Positions 15,786 to 23,897 of a stretch of 37,828 bases of DNA are shown here, in pieces. Within the stretch, counting starts at the first letter, position 1. Every line of letters starts with the position of its first letter. Origin of the DNA: a virus; IMG/VR virus record IMGVR_UViG_3300024346_000217, positions 1 to 37,828 of that record; one strand, given 5' to 3'. The notes beneath the pieces are model-generated. The model did not search any database and was not told the DNA's origin. It saw only the letters and a program-made list of their open reading frames with translations. A program made the position numbers and the translations under genes.

Positions 15786-15799
15786 ATCAGACCATTTTT
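15768..15799. terminator. Shared terminator in overlapping 3' coding ends
   Basis: AAAAATGGTCT (15768-15778), loop of 10, AGACCATTTTT (15789-15799). It works on both strands and overlaps the ends of both convergent genes, whose stop codons interlock at 15782-15785. Confidence 0.8.
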
Positions 15800-15973
15800 T
15801 AATTTTTCCACATAAACAGCTTTTAATACTTCAGCACGTTTTTTAACAGAGGGTTTTGTAAACGATTGTCTTTCCCTTAGATTTTGAATCTGTTTAGTTT
15901 TTTGTACCTTACTTTTGTAAGTTTTAAGAGCAGACTCAATGCTCTTTTCTTTTTTCATATCAATTATAATCAT
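15782..15973 (-). CDS. rpsU: Ribosomal protein bS21, phage-encoded
   Basis: 63 residues. MIII start, SIESALKTYKSK, then RERQSFTKPSVKKRAEVLKA and a YVEKL tail. This is the bS21 pattern in its Bacteroidota form (start MIII, R-x-R-Q-x-F-x-K-P-S-V, A-x-Y-V). bS21 sits on the 30S platform next to the anti-Shine-Dalgarno tail of 16S rRNA and affects start-site choice. In Bacteroidota it helps hide that tail. Phage bS21 genes are known in several large phages, including T4-like marine ones. It is a lone - strand gene inside the + strand head cluster, with its own TATTTATA element 4 nt from the ATG. Confidence 0.88.
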   Translation of the reverse strand: MIIIDMKKEKSIESALKTYKSKVQKTKQIQNLRERQSFTKPSVKKRAEVLKAVYVEKLKNGLI

Positions 15974-15977
15974 ATAT

Positions 15978-15985
15978 TATAAATA
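15978..15985 (-). promoter_or_regulatory. TATTTATA element before bS21
   Basis: TATTTATA on the - strand, 4 nt before ATG 15973; suggests bS21 is made with the late genes. Confidence 0.42.
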
Positions 15986-16072
15986 TTTTCATTTAATCTT
16001 TTGGAATATTAAAAAAAAATCCTTATTTTATATCTTATCACCATAATATAATTAAAATTATGAAAAAAATTA

Positions 16073-16501
16073 ATGAAAATCGGAAAATTTATTCCATTAG
16101 GCGATCACAAAGATGTAAAAGTTGGCTATGGAACAGTAGATTTTAAAAATCTTAAAACAGTTTATGTAAAAATGAATGCATGGGTAGAACCCAATAATGA
16201 AAATGAAGACTTTGACAAAACAATCTCTAAAGCAAGAAAAAAAATGAAAGACTTTATTAGAGAGTATAATTTAGGTGAAAATTTCAAAAAAGAAAGTATT
16301 GTTGATTTAGATATTAGGACAAAAGGGATAAAGATGAATAAAAGATCATTTATGAATTTAGAAATCACATTATTTGTAGATAAATTTTTTGATGTTAAGT
16401 CTAATTTAGTTAAAAACTTACTTAAAACCTTCACTCACGAGTCAATAGATAGTTGTTTAGCGGATAAAACATTATTCAATTTTAATAAAACTAAGATTTG
16501 A
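16073..16501 (+). CDS. Hypothetical protein between bS21 and prohead protease
   Basis: 142 residues, Lys-rich, alternating strands and helices; no family recognised. It is divergent from bS21 across a 99-nt gap with poly-A tracts. An overlapping ATG at 16060 opens only a short false frame. T4 has no gene of this kind at this position, so it looks like an insertion into the conserved head order together with bS21. Confidence 0.65.
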   Translation: MKIGKFIPLGDHKDVKVGYGTVDFKNLKTVYVKMNAWVEPNNENEDFDKTISKARKKMKDFIREYNLGENFKKESIVDLDIRTKGIKMNKRSFMNLEITLFVDKFFDVKSNLVKNLLKTFTHESIDSCLADKTLFNFNKTKI

Positions 16502-16515
16502 TTCTATTATCCTTG

Positions 16516-16523
16516 TATTTATA
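16516..16523 (+). promoter_or_regulatory. TATTTATA element before prohead protease
   Basis: TATTTATA 20 nt before ATG 16544, followed by an AT-rich inverted repeat (GATATATTAATATATC, 16525-16540). Confidence 0.45.
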
Positions 16524-16543
16524 TGATATATTAATATATCATA

Positions 16544-17233
16544 ATGAAAATATTAGGACCTAACGACTCTGGAAGAGGACTACTGATTGAATATGACGCA
16601 GGTCACATATCTCCAGAAGAATTAAAAAACAAAAATATAATAACAGAAATACAGAATAAGGATACCGACCAGGATCTTATTCTGTATGCTGTTTTACAAA
16701 AATACGATACCCCAAATAAGAACGGTAGGATTTATCCTGAAATGTTACTTAAAAGGGAAAATGAAAAGTATCAACAAATAATGAGCAAGGGTTCCGCCCT
16801 TAATGAGCTCAATCATCCGTCATCATCACTTATTGATTTAGATAGAGTTTCCCATACAATCACTGAAACGTGGTGGGATGGTAAAACTTTAATGGGTAAA
16901 ATAAAAATATTAACATCTCCAGGTTGGAAAAAAATGGGGATTGTTAGTTGTAAAGGTGATCAAGCAGCCATGCTACTTCTAAATGGCGTTACATTAGGTA
17001 TATCTTCAAGAGGTGTTGGATCATTAAAACAAATAAAGGGACAAAACATTGTACAAGATGATTTTGAATTAGTTTGTTTTGATTTGGTATCATCACCATC
17101 AACACCAGGTGCTTACGTTTTTCAAGACATTGCGGATAAAGATAAATTTAACGAAACCGTTGAAGAAAAGTCTACTATAGACGATAGAATGAAGAAATTG
17201 ATGGGTAACCTTGATACTTTTCTTAAAAGATAA
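16544..17233 (+). CDS. 21: Prohead core protease (gp21-like)
   Basis: 229-residue serine protease of the T4 gp21 (U9/S77-like) herpes-assemblin-like fold, which cuts scaffold and capsid proteins after I/L-x-E during head maturation. Visible are KNGRIYP (59-65), ELNHP with likely catalytic His91, GISSRG with likely nucleophile Ser154 (or Ser155), and CFDLVSSPS (178-186) near the C-terminus. Length is close to T4 gp21 (212). The Lys-rich tail is probably removed by self-cleavage. It directly precedes the scaffold gene, as in T4. Confidence 0.93.
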   Translation: MKILGPNDSGRGLLIEYDAGHISPEELKNKNIITEIQNKDTDQDLILYAVLQKYDTPNKNGRIYPEMLLKRENEKYQQIMSKGSALNELNHPSSSLIDLDRVSHTITETWWDGKTLMGKIKILTSPGWKKMGIVSCKGDQAAMLLLNGVTLGISSRGVGSLKQIKGQNIVQDDFELVCFDLVSSPSTPGAYVFQDIADKDKFNETVEEKSTIDDRMKKLMGNLDTFLKR

Positions 17234-17296
17234 CAGTAAAACAATAAAAAAGCATCTATTTTGATATCAAAAAAGAGATTTTTTTAAATATACACA

Positions 17297-17304
17297 TATT
17301 TATA
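17297..17304 (+). promoter_or_regulatory. TATTTATA element before scaffold gene
   Basis: TATTTATA 20 nt before ATG 17325. A perfect TTTTGATATCAAAA palindrome lies 24 nt upstream of it (17259-17272). Confidence 0.42.
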
Positions 17305-17324
17305 TAGTAAATCAAACAAAAATA

Positions 17325-18524
17325 ATGAGCGAAAAATCGATTTTAGAACAAGCACTACTTCAGGTAAATACACTTGAAGAAGCAGTAAAGCAAAATGCAA
17401 AAGGTATACTTTCTTCAGTAATGAAGCAAGAACTAAACGAATTGCTTAAAGAATCAGAAGAAGAGGAAGAAGTAGCAGATGATGCTATGGATCCTAAAGC
17501 AGAGGAAAACGACATGTCAGAGCAGCCAGATTCAGATGATGAAGAAGCTGATGATGAAGATGAAATGCCCTCGATAAATGATGAACCATCAAAAGATATC
17601 GATGGTGAAGACGAAGAAGATGAAGACGATATGTTTTCAACTGACGACGAATCACCTGAAATGGAAGACGATGAGTTACCATCTATGGATGATATGGCAT
17701 CAGATGATGACGATACATTAGACATGACAGGAGCTCCAGATGAGGAGGTTCTAAAGGTGTTTAAAGCAATGTCAGATGAAGATGGTATTATTGTTAAAAA
17801 AGATGGTAATAATATTGAACTTACAGATGCTGATGATGAGTACATTATTAAGTTAGACGAATCAGAAGAAGAGGAAGAAGAAATGTCTGAAGACTGGACT
17901 GAAGAGGAAGCTAGCGATGATGTTGCGGATGACGAAACCATCTATGAAATTGAGTTAGATGATGAACCAGAAGATGAAGCTGAAATGTCTGAAGAAGATA
18001 TGCCAGCTGAAGAAGAGGTTGATGAAGCTGCTCGTGCTAAGTGGAACGTACATGGTGGTAAAAGATCTGGTTTAAAAAGCAAAAAAGTTTTTGCAGCCGG
18101 TGCTAAAAATGAATCTAAAGCATCAACAAATGCAATTAACGAAGAAGTAGAAAATCTTAAAAAACAAAACAGCGAATATAAAAAAGCGTTGATTATGTTT
18201 AAAGATAAACTAAATGAAGTTGCTGTATTTAACGCAAATCTTGCTTATGCAACTAGATTATTCACTGAACATTCAACAACAAAACAAGAGAAATTGAATA
18301 TTTTGAAGAAATTTGATTCAATTTCAAATATAAAAGAATCTAAAAATCTTTACAATACTATTAAATCAGAATTAGATACTAAAAAACCAGTAACTGAATC
18401 TATAGTTAATAAGATTGTTAATACCGCATCAACATCTTCTTCTCAAGAAGTTTTATCTGAGTCAAAAGCTTATGAAGCACCTCAATTTAAGAGAATGAGA
18501 GATTTGATGAGTAAAATAAAATAA
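17325..18524 (+). CDS. 22: Prohead scaffold/core protein (gp22-like)
   Basis: 399 residues. A helical N-terminus (1-45) is followed by about 190 residues that are extremely rich in Asp/Glu (35-230, with one short folded-looking patch at 143-175). Then comes a basic patch (KWNVHGGKRSGLKSKK, about 239-254) and a long helical C-terminus. The position between protease and capsid gene, plus the helical C-terminal half, fits T4 gp22. L-S-E-S near residue 379 is a likely protease site. It is longer than T4 gp22 (269) because of the acidic insert, which may pre-fill the head and then be degraded to peptides. Confidence 0.85.
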   Translation: MSEKSILEQALLQVNTLEEAVKQNAKGILSSVMKQELNELLKESEEEEEVADDAMDPKAEENDMSEQPDSDDEEADDEDEMPSINDEPSKDIDGEDEEDEDDMFSTDDESPEMEDDELPSMDDMASDDDDTLDMTGAPDEEVLKVFKAMSDEDGIIVKKDGNNIELTDADDEYIIKLDESEEEEEEMSEDWTEEEASDDVADDETIYEIELDDEPEDEAEMSEEDMPAEEEVDEAARAKWNVHGGKRSGLKSKKVFAAGAKNESKASTNAINEEVENLKKQNSEYKKALIMFKDKLNEVAVFNANLAYATRLFTEHSTTKQEKLNILKKFDSISNIKESKNLYNTIKSELDTKKPVTESIVNKIVNTASTSSSQEVLSESKAYEAPQFKRMRDLMSKIK

Positions 18525-18557
18525 TAAATAAAAAAAACAAAAACCAAATATTTTAAA

Positions 18558-20291
18558 ATGGGAGCATTATTAGAATCAGGTATGGTAGGTAACATCGGTC
18601 TTAAGCACCTTCGTGTTATCAAAGAAGATACCATCAAAAAATGGGATGACTTAGGCTTTTTAGAAGGTCTTGACGGTCACCAAAAAGATAACATCGCGCA
18701 ATTGTATGAAAACCAAGCGTCTTATTTAATCAACGAAGCAGCAGTTTCTGATGCTAGTGGTTCATTCGAGACAGTGGTATTCCCAATTATCCGCCGTGTA
18801 TTCTCTAAATTATTAGCAAACGATATCGTTTCTGTACAAGCAATGAACTTACCAATTGGTAAATTGTTCTACTTCGTACCTAAAATTCAAGAAAGACAAT
18901 CAAACTTACACAAATCACCTTATGGTATGCCAGGCAATAGCGACGCATCTACTTTAGGTTATGAAACTGGTACAACAGATCCAAGAAGCTTGTATGATCG
19001 TTTTTACGAAGCAAATGATGCAGCTGATGCTGGTATCTATGATTATTCTAAAGGAGCGTTCTCTGCTGTAACTTTAACAGGTTCTTCAGTTGTAACTTTC
19101 TCTAACGGAGCAACTACAGATGTAGCTAACGCTGATTTAACTGGTGATACAGTTTCTGATATCATTGTTAAATTCACAGGATTTGCAAAAGATGGTCAAG
19201 GTAAATTGATCGGGCCAAATGGTTCTGTAATGGATACTGAAGAATTCTTAGCTTCTGCTGTAGTTAACTACGCAGGTGCAGCAAGAAACTTTAACATTGT
19301 TACACAAAAGTATGGTAAAGGTATTGTTGAATATGGTCAAAAATCAACTTCAGCAACATATCCTTCAGGAAGATACCAAGATATTTGTGATGAAGAAGGT
19401 ACAATTTACGTAAAAGTAGATTTACAATCTTACAGCGCAACTTCAGGTTTCTCTGACTTTACTATTCCTTCAGGTTTCACTTCAAGTGCAGTATCATTAG
19501 TTTTCAGAGTTTATGATACATTAGAATTTGAAGATCAAATTGGTGAAGTATCGTTTGATTTAGCTTCAGTAACAGTTTCTGTAACTGAAAGAAAATTAAG
19601 AGCTAGCTGGTCTCCAGAATTAGCACAAGACGTTTCTGCTTTCCATAACATCGATGCTGAAGCTGAATTAACAGCTTTATTATCTGAGCAAATCGCTGCT
19701 GAGGTTGACCGTGAAATTTTACGTGACCTTAGAAAAGGTGCTGCTTGGACTGCTAAGTGGGATTATAATGAGTGGAAATATGGTGCAACTGGAAACACTC
19801 CGTTCATGGGTTACACTCAAAAGGATTGGAACCAAACATTGGTGACTAAAATCAACCAATTGTCAGCTCAAATCCATAAGACTACATTAAGAGGTGGTGC
19901 AAACTGGATCGTTGTTTCTTCAGAAGTATCTGCAGTATTCGATGATTTAGAATATTTCCACGTATCTAATGCTGGTCCAGAGCAAGATCAGTACAACATG
20001 GGTATCGAGAAAGTAGGTACACTTGCTGGACGTTATCAAGTATACCGTGATCCATACTTACCAGCAGGTAAGATCCTTGTAGGTCACAAAGGTAAGTCAC
20101 TATTAGACGCAGGTTATATCTACGCTCCATATGTGCCGTTACAGTTAACTCCAACAATGTACAATCCATTTAACATGACACCGATTAAAGGTATCATGAC
20201 ACGTTACGCAAAGAAAATGGTAAACAACCGTTACTTCGCTGTAATCAACGTAAGTGGTTTACAAACGTTCGATATGAATACTTTAAGATAA
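18558..20291 (+). CDS. 23: Major capsid protein (gp23-like)
   Basis: 577 residues. The N-terminus up to about residue 60 matches the T4 gp23 propeptide arrangement. L-I-N-E-A-A places the predicted protease cut after Glu60, close to E65 in T4. Conserved stretches include the FPIIRRVF region (75-82), MNLPIGKLFYF, RKLRASWSPELAQD, the LRKGAAWT and ANWIVVSSEV segments, and the ITRYAKKMVNNRYF-like end. It is somewhat longer than T4 gp23 (521), with extra strands in the 150-330 region. Codons are visibly richer in C-ending forms than in neighbours, as expected for the most abundant phage protein. A strong terminator follows. Confidence 0.96.
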   Translation: MGALLESGMVGNIGLKHLRVIKEDTIKKWDDLGFLEGLDGHQKDNIAQLYENQASYLINEAAVSDASGSFETVVFPIIRRVFSKLLANDIVSVQAMNLPIGKLFYFVPKIQERQSNLHKSPYGMPGNSDASTLGYETGTTDPRSLYDRFYEANDAADAGIYDYSKGAFSAVTLTGSSVVTFSNGATTDVANADLTGDTVSDIIVKFTGFAKDGQGKLIGPNGSVMDTEEFLASAVVNYAGAARNFNIVTQKYGKGIVEYGQKSTSATYPSGRYQDICDEEGTIYVKVDLQSYSATSGFSDFTIPSGFTSSAVSLVFRVYDTLEFEDQIGEVSFDLASVTVSVTERKLRASWSPELAQDVSAFHNIDAEAELTALLSEQIAAEVDREILRDLRKGAAWTAKWDYNEWKYGATGNTPFMGYTQKDWNQTLVTKINQLSAQIHKTTLRGGANWIVVSSEVSAVFDDLEYFHVSNAGPEQDQYNMGIEKVGTLAGRYQVYRDPYLPAGKILVGHKGKSLLDAGYIYAPYVPLQLTPTMYNPFNMTPIKGIMTRYAKKMVNNRYFAVINVSGLQTFDMNTLR

Positions 20292-20314
20292 TCTTAAAAT
20301 TATCATAATAAGAA

Positions 20315-20342
20315 CCCTCACAGAAATGTGGGGGTTTTTTTT
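20315..20342 (+). terminator. Intrinsic terminator after the capsid gene
   Basis: CCCTCACA (20315-20322), loop GAAA, TGTGGGGG (20327-20334), eight T (one G-U pair in the stem). Confidence 0.9.
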
Positions 20343-20357
20343 GTAATAAAATTAACC

Positions 20358-20365
20358 TATATTTG
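20358..20365 (+). promoter_or_regulatory. TATATTTG, Bacteroidota -7-like element
   Basis: Matches TANNTTTG. It ends 5 nt before ATG 20371, so the transcript would be nearly or fully leaderless. The nearest TTTG upstream (20340-20343) is only 14 nt away, shorter than the usual spacer, so the -33 box is weak. Confidence 0.35.
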
Positions 20366-20370
20366 TAATA

Positions 20371-20688
20371 ATGGGTGAAAATGTTGATTATAGTAAACTT
20401 AGACTAGATGTCCTTGAAAAAATGATATACCAACGAGGTATTGATTGTAAATTGAAGAAGGATGAAATGATAAGAATGCTTAAACTATATGACGAGGGTA
20501 AGTATGTGGAGCCAATGTTGGAAACCACCTATGACAAATATGAAAGTGGATTTACTATAGGTATAGATTTAAAAAATCATGCGCAATTGGTACAAATCGG
20601 TAAATTGGTCGAAAAAAAAGAAGCTAAGAGATTAAATCGTTATGCTTCTGGTAGGGTCTATTACTGGGGGCCAAATAAGCTCATTTAA
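20371..20688 (+). CDS. Hypothetical protein with SAP-like N-terminus
   Basis: 105 residues. Residues 8-42 (KLRLDVLEKMIYQRGIDCKLKKDEMIRMLK) have the two-helix spacing of a SAP-type nucleic-acid-binding motif, though I cannot confirm it. The C-terminal half is unassigned. It lies between the capsid terminator and a convergent gene, with which it overlaps by 4 nt at the stop codons. The promoter-like element suggests expression by host polymerase, unlike the late genes around it. Confidence 0.7.
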   Translation: MGENVDYSKLRLDVLEKMIYQRGIDCKLKKDEMIRMLKLYDEGKYVEPMLETTYDKYESGFTIGIDLKNHAQLVQIGKLVEKKEAKRLNRYASGRVYYWGPNKLI

Positions 20689-21203
20689 GGGGCTTTCTTA
20701 TCTTTCTCGCGTTCTTCATAGCTAGGCTCAAAATAAGCGCTAATAAGCTCATCAAACTCCCTATAAACATCTGCTTTATTTTCTGGTGTAATCTTTAAAA
20801 CATATTTATTGGTTCTGGTTATATCTAACATCTCATTTACGTCTGTAGTAACCACATCAGCATCCTTTATTGAATCTTCAGCATAAAAAGAGACACCATC
20901 TTCAAATAATTGGGTATCATCATCAAATTCTCTGTATGATTCTTCCCAAGAATCTTCATCTTCAAAATCCGGATCATCATCATTTACCCAATGGTAATCC
21001 CCTTGATAATACTCATGTGGAACGTCCTCAATATCAATAATATACGTTTCTTTAGTTTCTTTTTTTCTTACTAGTGCTAATCCATCATATGTAATTAAAA
21101 CATCATATAACGGTGTTCTATCATCATATGTACTATCAACAAATCCAAAATCATCATTGTATGATTCAAGTAAATTTTTTGCTATATTAACTAAACTAAT
21201 CAT
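20685..21203 (-). CDS. Acidic hypothetical protein
   Basis: 172 residues, rich in Asp, Glu and Tyr, with long acidic stretches (residues about 80-100). No family recognised. ATG 21203 overlaps the preceding TAA (TAATG); a TTG six bases earlier is a less likely start. It is the last gene of the - strand cluster starting at 23874 and converges on the previous + gene. The charge is opposite to that of the two basic proteins encoded just upstream, so it might pair with them. Confidence 0.7.
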   Translation of the reverse strand: MISLVNIAKNLLESYNDDFGFVDSTYDDRTPLYDVLITYDGLALVRKKETKETYIIDIEDVPHEYYQGDYHWVNDDDPDFEDEDSWEESYREFDDDTQLFEDGVSFYAEDSIKDADVVTTDVNEMLDITRTNKYVLKITPENKADVYREFDELISAYFEPSYEEREKDKKAP

Positions 21204-21952
21204 TACCAAGTTTTACATGCCCAATAACGAGGTTTCCAACGTGGGCCAGGATTTGCACAATTATGTCTTGCTCTAAAAGACTTACGTCTTTTGGGGTTAT
21301 TCTTCTTGATAACCATTCTTTTACCTTTAGCAGATTTACCACCAAAGCCAAAGTTTACTTTAACAACTTTACCCTTATCATTTTTGACATAAACTTTAAA
21401 CTTCTTAACATCACCTTGCATAATTTTACCTAATTGAACTTTACGCCCTTGGTATTCTGCTTCGTTTAAGATATTATTAAAGACAAAATTGGTATTCTGT
21501 ACAGAACCATCTTCATCTTCATATATTAATACGGGGGTTTCTTCGTTGTATTCGAATAATCTGTTAAATTGATCTTCAGATATTTGTATGATTTTTCTTT
21601 TTTTAATGTTTTCGTCAAACTTTACCATTGTAGGTTTGTTACCTTTACCAACTTTGGGGTCATTCTTTTCTGCTCTTCTTTTTTGTGATGTCATTGCTTT
21701 CTTTTCTTTTTTATCATAAGATGAAGCAACTTTTGGGGTTTCTTTAGACACTTTTTTAGAAGGTCTACATTTTGGATAGGATTTTCCATCAGCATCTTTT
21801 CTACCGCATGGAGGATGTTTACCGTCTACTTTTTTACTAACATCTACCCATTTTTCCTTAAACCATCTTCTAAGGTCTTCTTGTAAGACTTTTCCTGATT
21901 TTAATGACTCTTCGATATATTCTTTATCTTCCTTTGAAACAATAATTTTCAT
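21203..21952 (-). CDS. Basic probable virion protein with cysteine motif
   Basis: 249 residues from ATG 21952; longer frames use TTG and overlap the upstream gene by 86 nt. The N-terminal part carries WVDVSKK...HPPCGRKDADGKSYPKC (about 44-71), resembling the DUF5872-type phage motif with a CG...KC pair. The C-terminal 60 residues are strongly basic, with KRRKSFRARHNC and a final YWACKTW. Similar endings are frequent in phage proteins of unknown role. The basic tail suggests contact with packaged DNA. It follows the next gene by a single base. Confidence 0.72.
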   Translation of the reverse strand: MKIIVSKEDKEYIEESLKSGKVLQEDLRRWFKEKWVDVSKKVDGKHPPCGRKDADGKSYPKCRPSKKVSKETPKVASSYDKKEKKAMTSQKRRAEKNDPKVGKGNKPTMVKFDENIKKRKIIQISEDQFNRLFEYNEETPVLIYEDEDGSVQNTNFVFNNILNEAEYQGRKVQLGKIMQGDVKKFKVYVKNDKGKVVKVNFGFGGKSAKGKRMVIKKNNPKRRKSFRARHNCANPGPRWKPRYWACKTW

Positions 21953-21953
21953 A

Positions 21954-22487
21954 TTATTTACATTTTTTCCATCCACCACCCTTAGCTTTATAATTTTTTG
22001 CGGCCCAACCATTCGCATATGCTGAAGGGTAAACGTCAAATTTTCTTTTTGCGGCCGCTTTTGATGCCGCCCATTTTGATGGGTCTGTGGGGCAGTTTTT
22101 GCTTTCGTCTATTTCCTCTTCTTCTGAAATTTCTTTAGGTGTAACGCCCCTTTTCTTCATATTAATGGCTATTGCTGAGCGTTGTTTAGCACTAGATGCT
22201 TCATTAATATCCCCTTGTTGGTCACCTTCAATTTGCTGCTTAATAAAATTAGCAACTTCTTCAATATCATCTTTTGATGTTGTTATATGATCACCGGCCC
22301 ATGCGTGGTCCCCGGTAACTAATTGAGGGAACATACTGTGATGTTTATATTTTAGGATTAGTTGAATATCATCCATTATTTGTTGAAGGTTTTGTAAAAC
22401 CATATATGTCCCTTTTTCGGTAATATGCTCTTCCCCTTCTTTTACAATTTGTTTCAGGTGTTTTCTCACGATTTTATTGATTTCCAT
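21954..22487 (-). CDS. Probable virion protein with Lys/Gly-rich C-terminal motif
   Basis: 177 residues from ATG 22487 (a TTG 36 nt upstream would read through the promoter-like element). The N-terminal half is helical with MEINKIVRKHLKQI. The C-terminal 45 residues carry CPTDPSKWAASKAAAKRKF, then VYPSAYANGWAAKNYKAKGG and GWKKC. The K-x-x-V-Y-P-S-A-Y-A-N-x-x-A signature recurs in many phage proteins without known function. Its partner downstream ends in a similar basic, aromatic, Cys-containing tail, so the two may share a head-internal role. Confidence 0.72.
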   Translation of the reverse strand: MEINKIVRKHLKQIVKEGEEHITEKGTYMVLQNLQQIMDDIQLILKYKHHSMFPQLVTGDHAWAGDHITTSKDDIEEVANFIKQQIEGDQQGDINEASSAKQRSAIAINMKKRGVTPKEISEEEEIDESKNCPTDPSKWAASKAAAKRKFDVYPSAYANGWAAKNYKAKGGGWKKCK

Positions 22488-22490
22488 GAT

Positions 22491-22498
22491 TATAAATA
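22491..22498 (-). promoter_or_regulatory. TATTTATA element
   Basis: TATTTATA on the - strand, 3 nt before ATG 22487, the same gap as at terminase. Confidence 0.42.
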
Positions 22499-22500
22499 TT

Positions 22501-23874
22501 TTACTTTTCTGAGACAATCTCAAATTTTATGACATCATTATAGTAAATGTACTCATTATGCTTTTTACCCTTAATTTCCAAGTAGTATTCTCTTGGTATT
22601 AAATAAGATGTATCTAACATAAATGAATTCTCATTTGTTTTATCTAACAATGTCCAATCGAAGACATTTACATTTGTTTTACCTTCTCTAATGTATATTC
22701 TATAGAAAACCTCGTCAAATAGAACATTTTGAGGGGTGTCAATTGATCTGAATGTAGTGACAATTTTTCTTGTTTCACCACTTTTAATCTTTTCATTTAG
22801 TTTTATTCCAAAAAATTGAACAGAGTATCTTTCTAGCTCTTTAATGTTTTCACCAACGCTAAAATTAAATGTATACGGTTTAGGTACAAACTTTTGTATA
22901 ACAGGATCGATACTCACACCGTCTAGGGTTAATCCTTTCCATTTGTCATGATAAAATCTCTTACCGTCACATAAAACTCCGGTTAAACCAAATATAACCT
23001 TGTATACCCCTTTTCTTATTTTAGTTGTTGTTAGGTTTGATAAACCAGAAAGAACCGCACCATTACTATCTGTTATGTCTACGGTTGGTAATGTTGATAA
23101 ATCATAAAAATTATTACCCTTTGTAACATACAAATATAAATTTTGATTTACTTTTTCAATGAAATTTTGTCGATTATCATATATTGTATCATTAAAATGT
23201 GTTTCAACAAAAGGTTCAAAAAAGGTTTGTGTGTACTTGGTAAAAAAAGCAACAGATTGATCAACTTCGGCTTCAATATCTTGATATAAGACGGCAAATG
23301 CTAATCCTAAACCATGATTAGTATTACCGGAAACAATAATACCGTTTACGTAATTTGTTATGTCGGCAGACAAATCCTCGTTTCCATTATCAAAATGAAT
23401 AGTTTTAATTATAGTTGGGTTGTCATTATATATCCCTTCATTAGCCCATGCGTCTAGGGTTGTTCTATTAAACCAATTTGATGGTCTTTCATCAAAGGTA
23501 TTATTACCATCTGTAAAGTCAAAAACCTGATCTTCATAGTCGAAACCAATACCCTCATCCCAGAACTCTGATATTTTAAATATGATTAAATCAAATGAAG
23601 TTGTTCTATCTCTACCCCTACCATTTTTTTGCCTAAGTAGAGACTCGTCTCCAAAAATTGTGTTTGTAAGATGTAGCGTATGTGTTGTACTATCATTAAT
23701 GACAAATTCACCAGAATTTACTTTATTTTTTAATTCTGTAAAATCAACTTTGAATATGAATTTGGAGAAGGTAGAACCATATATTAGTTCTGTATTAGGG
23801 TTCTTGGAGGTGTTAACCTGAGAATCCTTTAAAATGGTGTTGTTTTTCTCGAAGTAAGAGCGAAAATATGACAT
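22501..23874 (-). CDS. Probable virion structural protein (tail/baseplate/fibre)
   Basis: 457 residues with high beta content (Asn, Thr, Phe, Tyr, Ile), no signal peptide and few cysteines. Segments such as GIGFDYEDQVFDFTDGNN and VNQNLYLYVTKGNNFYDLS look like repeated beta-sandwich strands. No family recognised. It lies 23 nt downstream of the gp5-like spike gene on the same strand, so a baseplate or fibre component is likely. Confidence 0.7.
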   Translation of the reverse strand: MSYFRSYFEKNNTILKDSQVNTSKNPNTELIYGSTFSKFIFKVDFTELKNKVNSGEFVINDSTTHTLHLTNTIFGDESLLRQKNGRGRDRTTSFDLIIFKISEFWDEGIGFDYEDQVFDFTDGNNTFDERPSNWFNRTTLDAWANEGIYNDNPTIIKTIHFDNGNEDLSADITNYVNGIIVSGNTNHGLGLAFAVLYQDIEAEVDQSVAFFTKYTQTFFEPFVETHFNDTIYDNRQNFIEKVNQNLYLYVTKGNNFYDLSTLPTVDITDSNGAVLSGLSNLTTTKIRKGVYKVIFGLTGVLCDGKRFYHDKWKGLTLDGVSIDPVIQKFVPKPYTFNFSVGENIKELERYSVQFFGIKLNEKIKSGETRKIVTTFRSIDTPQNVLFDEVFYRIYIREGKTNVNVFDWTLLDKTNENSFMLDTSYLIPREYYLEIKGKKHNEYIYYNDVIKFEIVSEK

Positions 23875-23884
23875 CTTTTTATTT

Positions 23885-23892
23885 AATAAATA
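23885..23892 (-). promoter_or_regulatory. TATTTATT variant element
   Basis: TATTTATT on the - strand, 10 nt before ATG 23874, overlapping the last codons' vicinity of the spike gene. Confidence 0.35.
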
Positions 23893-23897
23893 TCAAA

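Noticed and set aside
17259-17272. Perfect palindrome TTTTGATATCAAAA upstream of the scaffold gene
   Set aside because: Single copy, AT-rich and short; no second site or partner to support an operator.
17360-17941. Serine-rich ORF antisense to the scaffold gene
   Set aside because: Asp/Glu codons read as Ser/Phe-type codons on the other strand; a compositional shadow.
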